From positions 62,001-126,000 of the forward strand of contig NZ_JARKMS010000007.1 in assembly GCF_029350945.1 (NCBI RefSeq): a stretch of DNA of 64,000 bases. Reading direction: 5' to 3'. A program made the position numbers and the translations under genes. Shown here piece after piece: positions 24,659 through 33,405 of the stretch (position 1 is its first letter; each line of letters begins with the position of its first letter). The notes below the pieces were generated by a model, which worked only from the letters and a program-made list of their open reading frames with translations, was not told the DNA's origin and ran no database searches. Origin of the DNA: Maribacter huludaoensis. Lineage in GTDB: Bacteria > Bacteroidota > Bacteroidia > Flavobacteriales > Flavobacteriaceae.

Positions 24659-26749
24659 ATGCAAAGTTTTAGAACAGAATTAGAAAATCAGGTAGTTGAA
24701 AAGGATATTCTTGAATTGGAACGTAAAATTCATGAGTTTCATGGTGGCAAGCTAGATGAAGAAAAATTTAGAAGTCTTCGGTTGGCACGTGGTGTTTACG
24801 GACAGCGTCAAGAAGGGGTTCAAATGATTCGTATAAAGTTGCCTTATGGTAAGGTGACCTCTAAGCAGTTGCTTCGTATTTGTGATGTGTCGGACGAATA
24901 TTCTACAGGTAGATTGCATATTACCACACGCCAAGATATTCAGATCCACTATGTAGATTTGAATAGAACGCCGCAGTTGTGGGCAGAATTGGAGAAAGAT
25001 GAAATTACGTTAAGAGAAGCCTGTGGTAACACGGTACGTAACGTAACCGCAAGTGAAACCGCTGGTATTGATGTTGATGAACCTTTTGATGTTTCACCAT
25101 ATGCACACGCATTATTTCAGTATTTCCTTAGAAATCCTGTAAGTCAAGAAATGGGACGTAAGTTCAAAGTTTCTTTTTCCGCAAGTGATGCAGATACAGG
25201 TTTGTCCTATATGCATGATTTGGGCTTTATTGCCAAAATACAAAATGGTGAAATAGGTTTTAAAGTAATGCTTGGTGGCGGATTGGGTTCACAACCACGA
25301 CATGCCGATGAGTTGTATAGCTTTTTGCCTGCGGATCAGATAATTCCTTTAATGGAAACCGTAGTTCGTGTTTTTGACCGTTACGGTGAACGTAAAAGTA
25401 GAGCTAAAGCTAGAATGAAATTCTTGTTGAAAGATTTAGGTCTTGACGGATTTAAGGAGCTTTTGGCGGCAGAGAAAACGGCGGTACCTTTTGATACTTT
25501 TCCAATAGACCCAGAGGCATATCCTAAGTTAAAGGTGTCAGAATTAGAGGTTCCTGCAGTAGAAATTAGTGACGTAAAAGCTTTTGAACAGTGGAAATCT
25601 ACCAACGTAATACCACAAAAACAACCAGGTTATGTTGCTTTGGGTATTAAAGTGTTATTAGGTGATTTCTATACGGATAAAGCACGTTTATTGGCAAACT
25701 TGGTACAGAAATATGCAGCAGGTGAGTTAAGATTGTCCTTACGTCAAAATATTTTGATTCCTTTCGTAAAAGAAGAGAACGTAGCATTCTTTTATACTGA
25801 ATTGGAAAAGTTAGGTTTTGTTGAGGCTGGTTATAATAAGGCTCTTGATATCACTGCTTGTCCTGGTACGGATACCTGTAACCTAGGAATTGCAAGTAGT
25901 ACGGGAATTGCAGAGGAACTGGAAAGAGTGATAAAAACAGAATACCCAGATTATATAAATAACGATGATGTTGTCATAAAAATCAGTGGTTGTATGAATG
26001 CCTGTGGGCAGCACAATATGGCAAATATTGGTTTTCAGGGCATGTCCGTTCGTACAAAGGATAAATTGGTAGCTCCTGCGCTTCAAGTGTTGTTGGGCGG
26101 TAGCAATGATGGTAACGGTAACGGTCGTTTTGCGGACAAAGTGGTGAAAGTGCCAAGTAAAAGAGGTCCGGAAGCACTGCGTTTGATCTTAAATGATTTT
26201 GATGCCAATGGTGGAGATCTATCGTTCCCGGATTATTATGCCGAAAAAGGACAGATGTATTTCTATGATTTTCTTACGCCATTATCATCAATAGATGACT
26301 TAACGCCAGAAGACTTTATAGATTGGGGTAATACGGAGCGTTATGAAAAAGCTATAGGTGTAGGTGAATGTGCAGGTGTTGTTATCGACTTGATTGCAAC
26401 ATTACTTTTTGAAAGTGAAGAAAAAATTCAGAATGCACAAGAAATGTTCGATGCCGAAAAATGGTCTGCCAGTATTTATCACGCATATTCTTCTATGGTA
26501 AACTCGGCTAAGGCGATGTTGACCGCAGAAAATACTAAAGTGAATACCCACGTAAGTATCATTAAGGATTTTGATGAGAAATTTGTTGCCGATGGCAGAA
26601 TTGCCGTAGCTGGTGGATTTGAAAAATTGGTACTTCAATTAAATCAGAACGAACCAACAAAAGAATTTGCACAATCTTACATAAAGGATGCAAAAGAATT
26701 TTTGGAAACTGTTGAAAAGTTCAGACAGCAAGAATTGGCAGAAGCATAG
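24659..26749 (+). CDS. Siroheme-dependent sulfite (nitrite/sulfite-type) reductase with C-terminal HEPN-like domain
   Basis: 696 residues. The first 540 or so form a nitrite/sulfite reductase hemoprotein with two ferredoxin-like half domains: RLHITTRQDIQIHYV and LRLSLRQNILIPF, and the 4Fe-4S/siroheme cysteines C401 and C407 (TACPGTDTC) and C445 and C449 (SGCMNACGQH). Residues from about 558 are an extra all-helical domain resembling HEPN (AEKWSASIYHAYSSMVNSAK). It lacks the Rx4-6H nuclease motif. In the cys operon, sulfite is the likely substrate, with reducing power from the ferredoxin-type reductase encoded downstream and siroheme from cobA next door. Confidence 0.92.
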   Translation: MQSFRTELENQVVEKDILELERKIHEFHGGKLDEEKFRSLRLARGVYGQRQEGVQMIRIKLPYGKVTSKQLLRICDVSDEYSTGRLHITTRQDIQIHYVDLNRTPQLWAELEKDEITLREACGNTVRNVTASETAGIDVDEPFDVSPYAHALFQYFLRNPVSQEMGRKFKVSFSASDADTGLSYMHDLGFIAKIQNGEIGFKVMLGGGLGSQPRHADELYSFLPADQIIPLMETVVRVFDRYGERKSRAKARMKFLLKDLGLDGFKELLAAEKTAVPFDTFPIDPEAYPKLKVSELEVPAVEISDVKAFEQWKSTNVIPQKQPGYVALGIKVLLGDFYTDKARLLANLVQKYAAGELRLSLRQNILIPFVKEENVAFFYTELEKLGFVEAGYNKALDITACPGTDTCNLGIASSTGIAEELERVIKTEYPDYINNDDVVIKISGCMNACGQHNMANIGFQGMSVRTKDKLVAPALQVLLGGSNDGNGNGRFADKVVKVPSKRGPEALRLILNDFDANGGDLSFPDYYAEKGQMYFYDFLTPLSSIDDLTPEDFIDWGNTERYEKAIGVGECAGVVIDLIATLLFESEEKIQNAQEMFDAEKWSASIYHAYSSMVNSAKAMLTAENTKVNTHVSIIKDFDEKFVADGRIAVAGGFEKLVLQLNQNEPTKEFAQSYIKDAKEFLETVEKFRQQELAEA

Positions 26750-26752
26750 ATA

Positions 26753-27556
26753 ATGACAAATCATTTACAACATATAAAGAAACCTAAATTGACCGTAGTT
26801 GGTGCAGGACCAGGTGATGTGGAGCTGATCACGTTAAAAGCGATCAGAACGCTGGAAAATGCCGATGTGGTTTTGTACGATGCTTTGGTAAACGAGGAGT
26901 TGCTGGATTATGCCAAGAATGCAGAATTGATTTTTGTAGGTAAACGCAAAGGATGCTATGCATATCAACAAGAGCAAATTAATGAGCTTATTGTAAGTAG
27001 GGCAAAATCTAACGGACATGTGGTGCGGTTAAAAGGAGGAGATCCTTTTGTATTCGGTCGCGGTTCGGAAGAAATGGAATATGCCGCTTCTCATGGGTTG
27101 CAAGTAGCCATGGTACCAGGTATATCGTCAAGTTTAAGTGTGCCTGCATATCAAAACATTCCGGTAACAAAAAGAGGTTCTTCAGAAAGTTTTTGGGTAA
27201 TTACAGGAACTACAAAAGAGCATAAATTGTCAACAGATGTTGCCTTAGCTGCAAAAAGTAGTGCTACGGTAGTCATATTGATGGGGATGTCAAAACTCCC
27301 TCAGATAGTAGAATTATTCAAGTCTGAAGGTAAATCGGAATTACCTATAGCTATAATTCAGAACGGAACGCGAAAGAATGAAAAAATAGGAGTTGCGACT
27401 ATAGATACCATAGTTGATGTGGTGGAGAAAGAAAATCTTTCTAATCCTGCTATCATTATCATAGGAGAAGTAGTTAGACATCGTGAAGCGTTAGCAGAGG
27501 CAACTCATAAGTTTGCTGAAGAGCATGTCAGTTTTGTTGAAGTAAATAAAGCATAG
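26753..27556 (+). CDS. cobA: Uroporphyrinogen-III C-methyltransferase
   Basis: 267-residue SAM-dependent methylase making precorrin-2 for siroheme, the sulfite reductase cofactor. Motifs: VVGAGPGDVELITLKA, VLYDALVNEELL, the SAM-binding VRLKGGDPFVFGRGSEE and VPGISSSLSVPAYQNIPVTKR. Length equals stand-alone SUMT; there is no precorrin-2 dehydrogenase/ferrochelatase (CysG-N or Met8) domain here or elsewhere in the window, so the last siroheme steps must be encoded elsewhere. It starts 3 bases after the reductase stop and is clearly cotranscribed. Confidence 0.95.
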   Translation: MTNHLQHIKKPKLTVVGAGPGDVELITLKAIRTLENADVVLYDALVNEELLDYAKNAELIFVGKRKGCYAYQQEQINELIVSRAKSNGHVVRLKGGDPFVFGRGSEEMEYAASHGLQVAMVPGISSSLSVPAYQNIPVTKRGSSESFWVITGTTKEHKLSTDVALAAKSSATVVILMGMSKLPQIVELFKSEGKSELPIAIIQNGTRKNEKIGVATIDTIVDVVEKENLSNPAIIIIGEVVRHREALAEATHKFAEEHVSFVEVNKA

Positions 27557-27668
27557 CATATTTAGTAAAGGATAAGTATATAGAATAAGTGAAATTAAAA
27601 GAAGCTAAAAAGTAGTTGTATAGAATGATGTCAACTTTGTAGAATTACTTTTTACTAAAAAGAGAATT

Positions 27669-28730
27669 ATGATTAAAACAGATATGCTCATTATAGGAGC
27701 GGGACCTACCGGATTGTTCACGGTATTTGAAGCAGGATTATTAAAGTTAAAAACGCATTTAATTGACGCCTTACCGCAACCAGGTGGTCAGTGTTCAGAG
27801 ATATATCCTAAAAAGCCTATCTATGATATTCCTGCATTTCCAGAAATTTTGGCAGGTACTTTGGTAGATAACCTTATGGAACAGATAAAGCCTTTTGAAC
27901 CAGGATTTACCTTGGGAGAAAGAGCGGAAACGCTAGATAAGTTAGAAGATGGTTCTTTTGTGGTTACTACCAATAAAGGAACAAAGCATAATGCACCTGT
28001 GGTTGTAATTGCAGGTGGTCTGGGTTCTTTTGAGCCAAGAAAACCACCTATTGCTAACATCGTAAACTTTGAAGATACAGGTGTTTCCTATATGATCAAA
28101 GATCCAGAAGTATATCGCAATAAAAAAGTGGTCATTGCCGGTGGTGGAGATTCTGCCTTGGACTGGGCTATATTTTTGACCGATGTAGCGGCAGAAGTAA
28201 CCTTGGTACACAGAAGGGATGAATTTAGAGGGGCATTGGATTCCGTTGAAAAAGCATCTGAACTGGCGAAATTGGGTAAAATCAAATTGATTACCAAAGC
28301 TGAGGTAAAAGAGCTGCACGGTGAAAATGAACTTAAGGCAGTAGTTATTAAGCATACGGATAAGGAGAAAGAAGATACTTATTTAGAAGTAGATAATTTT
28401 ATTCCTTTATTCGGTCTATCTCCAAAATTAGGTCCTATAGGTGATTGGGGCTTGGAAATTCAGAAAAATGCCATTAAGGTAAATAACGCAAAAGATTACC
28501 AGACCAACATACCGGGAGTATATGCCATTGGTGATGTTAATACTTATGAAGGTAAGTTAAAATTGATACTTTCAGGTTTCCATGAAGCAGCGGTTATGTG
28601 TCAATATGCATACCAGCAGATCAACCCAGGTAAGCGCTTTGTAATGAAATATACAACCGTTGGTGGTGTTGAAGGTTTTGATGGTTCTAAGAAAGAAGCA
28701 AAGAAAGAAGTAGTACAAAGTATCGCATAA
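27669..28730 (+). CDS. Ferredoxin/flavodoxin-NADP reductase, thioredoxin-reductase-like
   Basis: 353-residue FAD/NAD(P)H protein. FAD-binding IIGAGPTGLFTVFEAGL at the N terminus, the NADPH-binding VVIAGGGDSALDWAIFL and a second FAD contact YAIGDVNTYEGKLKLILSGF. There is no CxxC redox pair, which separates it from true thioredoxin reductase and fits the TrxR-like ferredoxin-NADP reductases of Firmicutes and Bacteroidota. As last gene of the cys operon it is probably the electron source for sulfite reductase via ferredoxin. Confidence 0.92.
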   Translation: MIKTDMLIIGAGPTGLFTVFEAGLLKLKTHLIDALPQPGGQCSEIYPKKPIYDIPAFPEILAGTLVDNLMEQIKPFEPGFTLGERAETLDKLEDGSFVVTTNKGTKHNAPVVVIAGGLGSFEPRKPPIANIVNFEDTGVSYMIKDPEVYRNKKVVIAGGGDSALDWAIFLTDVAAEVTLVHRRDEFRGALDSVEKASELAKLGKIKLITKAEVKELHGENELKAVVIKHTDKEKEDTYLEVDNFIPLFGLSPKLGPIGDWGLEIQKNAIKVNNAKDYQTNIPGVYAIGDVNTYEGKLKLILSGFHEAAVMCQYAYQQINPGKRFVMKYTTVGGVEGFDGSKKEAKKEVVQSIA

Positions 28731-28752
28731 ATTATATTATTTGAGTAGTACG

Positions 28753-28788
28753 GCCTCCGGATGCTTTAGACGTGCGGGGGCTTTTTTT
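28753..28788 (+). terminator. Terminator of the cys operon
   Basis: GCCTCCG (28753-28759) pairs with CGGGGGC (28775-28781, one G-U pair) followed by TTTTTTT. It ends the operon 22 bases after the last gene. Confidence 0.85.
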
Positions 28789-28834
28789 GTGACATTTTTT
28801 AAGAATTTCGTTGGCTAAAAAAATCATTGAAGTC

Positions 28835-28865
28835 TTGGTAAAGAGCGAGTAGTGCCGTTACTTTG
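28835..28865 (+). promoter_or_regulatory. Candidate promoter of the metH-metF operon
   Basis: TTG at 28835-28837 and TTACTTTG at 28858-28865 are 20 bases apart, close to the Bacteroidetes TTG / TAnnTTTG promoter. It lies 27 bases before the SAM-I aptamer. Confidence 0.6.
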
Positions 28866-28891
28866 CAATTCGTTCCTAATTAAATTGTATT

Positions 28892-28997
28892 GTTATCAAG
28901 AAAGGCGGAGGGACTAGACCCTGTGAAACCTTGGCAACCCTTTCCGTAATGGAAAAGAAGGTGCTACATTCTATCCTAATTCAAAAGGACAGATAAC
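28892..28997 (+). promoter_or_regulatory. SAM-I (S-box) riboswitch upstream of metH
   Basis: P1 is GTTATC (28892-28897) with GATAAC (28992-28997). Conserved interior blocks: AAGAAAGGCGGAGGGAC, GACCCTGTGAAACC, TTGGCAACCC and AAGGTGCTACATTC. It is nearly identical in layout to the riboswitch at 13152, with a different variable arm (TTTCCGTAATGGAAA). No strong terminator follows, so the switch may act otherwise or terminate at a weak hairpin in 28998-29060. Confidence 0.96.
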
Positions 28998-29078
28998 TAA
29001 AGAAAGAACATAATTACCTTCCTTTCCTTACTTGATATCATATATTTTAAAGCGAACAAATAATTTGTTAAGCGTAAA

Positions 29079-30080
29079 ATGAAGGATATAAAAGAAATTT
29101 TAAAAGAGCGTATTTTAATATTGGATGGTGCCATGGGTACTATGCTTCAACGTTATAAGTTTACCGAAGAAGATTTTAGGGGAGAACGCTTTAAGGATTG
29201 GGAACATCCGTTGCAAGGTAACAATGATTTGTTGTCGTTAACGCAACCCGATGCTATAGCAGATGTTCACCGTCAGTATTTTGATGCTGGGGCAGATATT
29301 GTAGAGACCAATACCTTTTCCGGGACTACGATTGCTATGGCAGATTATTTTATGGAAGATTTGGTGTATGAGCTCAACTATGAATCTGCGCGTATTGCCA
29401 AAATGGTAGCAGATGAGTTCACTGCAAAAGAACCAAATAAACCTCGTTTTGTAGCCGGTAGTATTGGACCCACCAATAAAACGGCAAGTATGTCACCAGA
29501 TGTAAATGATCCAGGTTATAGGGCTATTTCTTTTGATGAGCTACGTATTGCATATAAACAACAGGTAGAAGCTTTATTAGATGGTGGGTCTGATATTTTA
29601 TTGGTAGAAACCATTTTTGATACGCTCAATGCCAAGGCAGCATTATTTGCCATAGAAGAAGTTAAAGAAGAACGAAATATAGATGTTCCCATAATGGTTA
29701 GTGGTACTATTACCGATGCATCCGGTAGAACGTTATCGGGTCAAACGGCCGAGGCATTTTTAATATCCATATCTCACATTCCTATTTTATCGGTTGGGTT
29801 TAATTGTGCTTTAGGTGCAAACCAGTTGGTACCTCATTTAGAGGTGTTGTCCACCAAAAGTGAACATGCGGTCTCAGCGCACCCCAATGCCGGTTTGCCA
29901 AATGCATTTGGAGAGTATGACGAAACTCCTGAGCAAATGGCGGAACAGATTAAAGAATACGCGGAAAAAGGATTGGTAAATATAGTTGGCGGTTGTTGCG
30001 GAACCACTCCGGAACATATTACTGCGATTGCTGAGGTTGTGTCTAAGTATGAACCTAGAAAGTTGACAGCTGTCGGTTGA
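29079..30080 (+). CDS. metH: Methionine synthase, homocysteine-binding (BHMT) domain protein
   Basis: 333 residues equal to the first domain of cobalamin-dependent methionine synthase. It binds and activates homocysteine through zinc: ligands C243 (VGFNCALG), C306 and C307 (VGGCCGTTP) are present. Also seen: [12 protein letters not shown] and [15 protein letters not shown]. The other MetH domains are in the gene at 30461, as usual in Bacteroidota, so the two proteins must act together. The last five residues (LTAVG) and the TGA are encoded by the left copy of an inverted repeat, showing that a repeat element landed at the 3' end of this gene. Confidence 0.95.
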   Translation: MKDIKEILKERILILDGAMGTMLQRYKFTEEDFRGERFKDWEHPLQGNNDLLSLTQPDAIADVHRQYFDAGADIVETNTFSGTTIAMADYFMEDLVYELNYESARIAKMVADEFTAKEPNKPRFVAGSIGPTNKTASMSPDVNDPGYRAISFDELRIAYKQQVEALLDGGSDILLVETIFDTLNAKAALFAIEEVKEERNIDVPIMVSGTITDASGRTLSGQTAEAFLISISHIPILSVGFNCALGANQLVPHLEVLSTKSEHAVSAHPNAGLPNAFGEYDETPEQMAEQIKEYAEKGLVNIVGGCCGTTPEHITAIAEVVSKYEPRKLTAVG

Positions 30081-30091
30081 TGGTTGTCAGT
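30071..30091 (+). repeat. Left inverted repeat flanking the S23 gene
   Basis: Reads T then GTCGGTTGATGGTTGTCAGT; 19 of 21 bases match the reverse complement of 30491-30511. It overlaps the end of the first metH gene and contains its stop codon. Confidence 0.8.
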
Positions 30092-30104
30092 AAATAGTAA
30101 CTGA

Positions 30105-30461
30105 ATGGAATATACAGAATTAGAAGTGTGGAAAGAATCTAGGGTTTTGGCGAATTTGATATATAAAGTTTCTCAGCAGTTTCCTAAAGTTGAAATGTAT
30201 GGGTTAACAAATCAGATACGTCGTTGTGCTGTTTCAGTTCCGTCAAATATAGCTGAAGGATGTGGAAGAAGAACAGCAGCAGATACTATCCAGTTTTTAC
30301 ATATTTCTAGAGGTTCTCTATATGAATTAGAAACTCAGTTATTCATTGCTTTGGATCAAGAATATTTGATTAAAGAAGATTTTGAATCGATTGCGAAGCA
30401 AATTTTAAAATGTAAAAAACTCATTAATGGGTTTATCAATTACTATAAAAAGACCAAATAA
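30105..30461 (+). CDS. Four-helix-bundle protein of the 23S rRNA intervening-sequence (S23) family
   Basis: 118 residues, all helical. It carries the family signature [16 protein letters not shown] and [11 protein letters not shown]. Relatives are encoded inside 23S rRNA intervening sequences of Leptospira or dispersed in Bacteroidota genomes; their function is unknown, and an Avd-like member takes part in diversity-generating retroelements. No reverse transcriptase is present here. It separates the two metH genes, its TAA overlapping the ATG of the next gene (TAATG), and imperfect 21-base inverted repeats flank it. It is probably cotranscribed with metH under SAM control simply because of where it landed. 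Confidence 0.9.
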   Translation: MEYTELEVWKESRVLANLIYKVSQQFPKVEMYGLTNQIRRCAVSVPSNIAEGCGRRTAADTIQFLHISRGSLYELETQLFIALDQEYLIKEDFESIAKQILKCKKLINGFINYYKKTK

Positions 30462-33229
30462 TGTCTGGAAGTATTTCAAATAAACCATCAACTGACAACG
30501 GTCAACCGACAACTAAATACCTGAAATTGTCAGGTTTGGAACCCCTAATAGTCACTCCCGAAACCAACTTCATAAACGTTGGTGAGCGAACAAACGTTGC
30601 GGGTTCAAAAAAGTTTCTTCGTTTAGTAAAAGAGGAAAAGTTTGAAGAGGCGTTGGCAGTGGCTAGGGAGCAGGTTGAAAATGGTGCCCAGGTTATTGAT
30701 ATTAACATGGATGACGGATTGATCGATGGTAAACAGGCCATGGTGAAATTTTTAAACCTTGTTATATCAGAGCCGGATATTTCTCGTGTGCCTATTATGA
30801 TCGACAGTTCTAAATGGGAAATCATTGAAGCTGGTCTGCAAGTTGTTCAAGGTAAATGTGTGGTAAACTCCATTAGCTTAAAAGAGGGCGAAGAGCAATT
30901 TATACACCATGCCAAACTCATAAAAAGATATGGTGCCGCGGTAATTGTTATGGCTTTTGATGAGGTAGGTCAGGCAGATAATTATGACCGTAGAATTGAA
31001 ATAGCAAAACGTTCGTATGATGTTTTGGTGAACAAGGTAAATTTTGCACCAGAGGATATCATTTTCGACTTAAATATTTTTCCGGTAGCAACGGGAATGG
31101 ATGAGCATAAATTAAATGCTGTTGATTTTATTGAAGCTACAAGATGGGTCCGTGAAAACTTGCCACATGCCAGTGTAAGTGGTGGCGTTAGTAATGTTTC
31201 GTTTTCATTTAGGGGCAATAACCCGGTGCGTGAGGCTATGCACTCGGTCTTCTTGTACCACGCTATAAAAGCAGGTATGAACATGGGTATTGTAAATCCT
31301 AGTATGCTAGAGGTGTATGATGATATTCCTAAAGATTTATTGGAGCATGTAGAAGACGTTATCTTAAATAGAAGAGATGATGCAACAGAGCGCTTATTAG
31401 ATTTTGCAGAATCTGTAGTCGGTAAAACCAAGGAAAGTAAAATAGATCTTTCTTGGAGAGAAGAACCTTTACAGGATAGAATTACACGTGCCTTGGTAAA
31501 AGGTATTGATCAATATATTGTTGAAGATGTAGAAGAGGCTAGAGTAGCTGCCGATAAGCCAATAGAGGTTATTGAGGGCAACTTAATGACGGGTATGAAC
31601 GTGGTGGGCGATTTATTCGGTAGCGGAAAAATGTTCTTGCCGCAGGTGGTAAAATCTGCCCGAGTGATGAAAAAGGCGGTAGCTTATTTATTACCCTATA
31701 TTGAAGAAGAAAAGTTATTGAATCCGCAAGTTGGAGATTCTGATAATGCCGGCAAGATATTAATGGCAACCGTAAAGGGCGATGTTCATGATATAGGTAA
31801 AAATATTGTGGGTGTAGTATTGGCCTGTAACAATTATGAGATCGTTGATCTAGGCGTAATGGTGCCACCGGAAAAAATTATTGCAGCAGCTATTGAGCAT
31901 AATGTAGATATTATAGGGCTTAGCGGATTAATTACCCCATCATTGGATGAGATGGTGCATTTGGCAAAGGAAATGCAACGTAAAGATTTCAAGATTCCGT
32001 TGTTGATCGGTGGGGCAACCACCAGTAAGGCACATACCGCGGTAAAGATCGATCCACAATATAAAGAGGCAGTAGTTCATGTAAACGATGCTTCTAGAGC
32101 GGTAACCGTGGTGGGCGATTTGTTGCAGAAAGAAACAGCTACGAGCTACAAGAAAAGTATAAAAGATGATTATGATGTGTTTAGGGAAAAGTTCTTGAAC
32201 CGTTCATCCAGTAAAACATATAAGCCAATTTCTGCCGCACGTAGAAATAAGTTTAAAATAGATTGGAAAACTTCTGAAATTGTAAAACCGAACAATTTGG
32301 GTATTCAGGTGATCGAAGATTTAGATCTGAATCTTTTGGTTCCCTATATAGATTGGACTCCCTTCTTTAGAAGTTGGGAACTGCATGGTAAATATCCTGC
32401 AATATTGACCGATGATGTTGTAGGGGAACAAGCAACCGATTTATTTGCAGACGCTCAAGTGATGCTGAACAAGATAATTTCCGAAAAGAAATTAAAGGCT
32501 AAAGGTGTATTTGGACTGTTTCCTGCGAATTCCATTAATGACGATGATATTTTAGTCGATACTAGTTCAAGTTTAGAAGGGAATACAGGGTCGCTTAGCG
32601 GAGCCGAAACAGATGGAAACTATACTTTCCGTACCCTTCGCCAACAATTAGAGCGTAGGGAAGGAGTCGCAGATTATGCCTTGGCGGATTTTATTGCTCC
32701 AAAAGAATCTGGGAAACAAGATTACATGGGTTGTTTCTGTGTATCCACAGGGTTTGGTACTGCAGAAATGGCGGCGCAATATGAGAAAGACCTAGATGAC
32801 TATAACTCCATCATGGTAAAGGCATTGGCGGATCGTTTAGCCGAAGCATTTGCTGAATACTTGCATAAAGAGGTGAGAACAGCGCATTGGGGTTATGCCG
32901 CCAATGAAGATCTGAGCAATGAAGATTTAATCAAGGAATCTTATAAAGGTATTCGTCCTGCGCCTGGTTATCCTGCTTGTCCCGATCACTTGGAAAAATT
33001 GACCATTTGGGATATTCTGAAAGTAAAGGAAACCATAGGTGTGGAGCTAACAGATAGTCTTGCCATGTGGCCGGCCGCATCTGTAAGTGGGTATTATTTT
33101 GGTAACCCGGAAGCCCGTTACTTTGGTCTTGGTAAAATAAAACTGGATCAAGTAAAGGATTTTGCGGAACGAAAGGGGATTTCGTTTGAAGAAGCCGAGA
33201 AATGGCTTGCACCAAATATAGTGGACTAA
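30461..33229 (+). CDS. metH: Methionine synthase, pterin-, cobalamin- and reactivation-domain protein
   Basis: 922 residues completing methionine synthase: methyl-THF-binding domain ([15 protein letters not shown], then [14 protein letters not shown]), cap plus B12-binding domain with axial His443 in [13 protein letters not shown], and the C-terminal SAM-dependent reactivation domain ([12 protein letters not shown]). It transfers the methyl group of methyl-THF through cobalamin to homocysteine bound by the companion protein at 29079. The ATG at 30461 overlaps the stop of the S23 gene. About 15 N-terminal residues ([12 protein letters not shown]) are encoded by the right copy of the repeat before the family sequence [11 protein letters not shown] begins. 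Confidence 0.96.
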   Translation: MSGSISNKPSTDNGQPTTKYLKLSGLEPLIVTPETNFINVGERTNVAGSKKFLRLVKEEKFEEALAVAREQVENGAQVIDINMDDGLIDGKQAMVKFLNLVISEPDISRVPIMIDSSKWEIIEAGLQVVQGKCVVNSISLKEGEEQFIHHAKLIKRYGAAVIVMAFDEVGQADNYDRRIEIAKRSYDVLVNKVNFAPEDIIFDLNIFPVATGMDEHKLNAVDFIEATRWVRENLPHASVSGGVSNVSFSFRGNNPVREAMHSVFLYHAIKAGMNMGIVNPSMLEVYDDIPKDLLEHVEDVILNRRDDATERLLDFAESVVGKTKESKIDLSWREEPLQDRITRALVKGIDQYIVEDVEEARVAADKPIEVIEGNLMTGMNVVGDLFGSGKMFLPQVVKSARVMKKAVAYLLPYIEEEKLLNPQVGDSDNAGKILMATVKGDVHDIGKNIVGVVLACNNYEIVDLGVMVPPEKIIAAAIEHNVDIIGLSGLITPSLDEMVHLAKEMQRKDFKIPLLIGGATTSKAHTAVKIDPQYKEAVVHVNDASRAVTVVGDLLQKETATSYKKSIKDDYDVFREKFLNRSSSKTYKPISAARRNKFKIDWKTSEIVKPNNLGIQVIEDLDLNLLVPYIDWTPFFRSWELHGKYPAILTDDVVGEQATDLFADAQVMLNKIISEKKLKAKGVFGLFPANSINDDDILVDTSSSLEGNTGSLSGAETDGNYTFRTLRQQLERREGVADYALADFIAPKESGKQDYMGCFCVSTGFGTAEMAAQYEKDLDDYNSIMVKALADRLAEAFAEYLHKEVRTAHWGYAANEDLSNEDLIKESYKGIRPAPGYPACPDHLEKLTIWDILKVKETIGVELTDSLAMWPAASVSGYYFGNPEARYFGLGKIKLDQVKDFAERKGISFEEAEKWLAPNIVD
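30491..30511 (+). repeat. Right inverted repeat flanking the S23 gene
   Basis: Contains ACTGACAACGGTCAACCGAC, which in reverse complement matches the left copy at 30071-30091 (19 of 21). It is translated as part of the N terminus of the second metH gene. Confidence 0.8.
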
Positions 33230-33230
33230 T

Positions 33231-33340
33231 GCGTTAGGGATTGCAGCGGCATCTTTTTCTATTTCTGAACTGTGCCAATGTTAAGTAAAAAGAGTTGTTG
33301 AAATAGAAAAAATATAGCGAAAAGCCCGCCCGAACGCCCA
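33231..33340 (+). ncRNA. Candidate structured intergenic element between metH and metF
   Basis: GCGTT (33231) can pair with AACGC (33333-33337). Inside, TTTTTCTATTTC (33254-33265) and GAAATAGAAAAA (33300-33311) form a perfect 12-bp stem. Single-stranded blocks GGGATTGCAGCGGCATC and ATATAGCGAAAAGCCCG border that stem. The same blocks are familiar to me from many flavobacterial intergenic regions, where stem sequences vary but the blocks do not; this was not searched here. It could be a dispersed repeat, a structured RNA or both. Strand assigned by neighbouring genes. Confidence 0.55.
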
Positions 33341-33405
33341 AAGAAGAATTAAAGTAAATAAGCCTCTTGAAGGTTTGCTCATAACCAAGAGTAAAAGAAT
33401 ATAAA

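Noticed and set aside
26330-26749. HEPN tail of the sulfite reductase as an RNase toxin
   Set aside because: No Rx4-6H motif and no antitoxin partner; the domain is fused to a metabolic enzyme.
28892-28997. Cobalamin riboswitch before B12-dependent metH
   Set aside because: The conserved blocks are those of SAM-I (GTTATC/GATAAC, GACCCTGTGAAACC, AAGGTGCTACATTC), not the B12 box.
30105-30461. Avd-like accessory protein of a diversity-generating retroelement
   Set aside because: No reverse transcriptase, template repeat or variable repeat was found nearby.
30982-31431. 149-codon minus-strand frame inside metH part 2
   Set aside because: Antisense to the pterin-binding domain, no motif or start context; shadow frame.
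29079-33229. Two metH genes considered as a frameshifted or disrupted single gene
   Set aside because: Each part has complete domains and intact zinc and cobalamin sites, and the two-gene form is normal in Bacteroidota; only the S23 insertion is extra.
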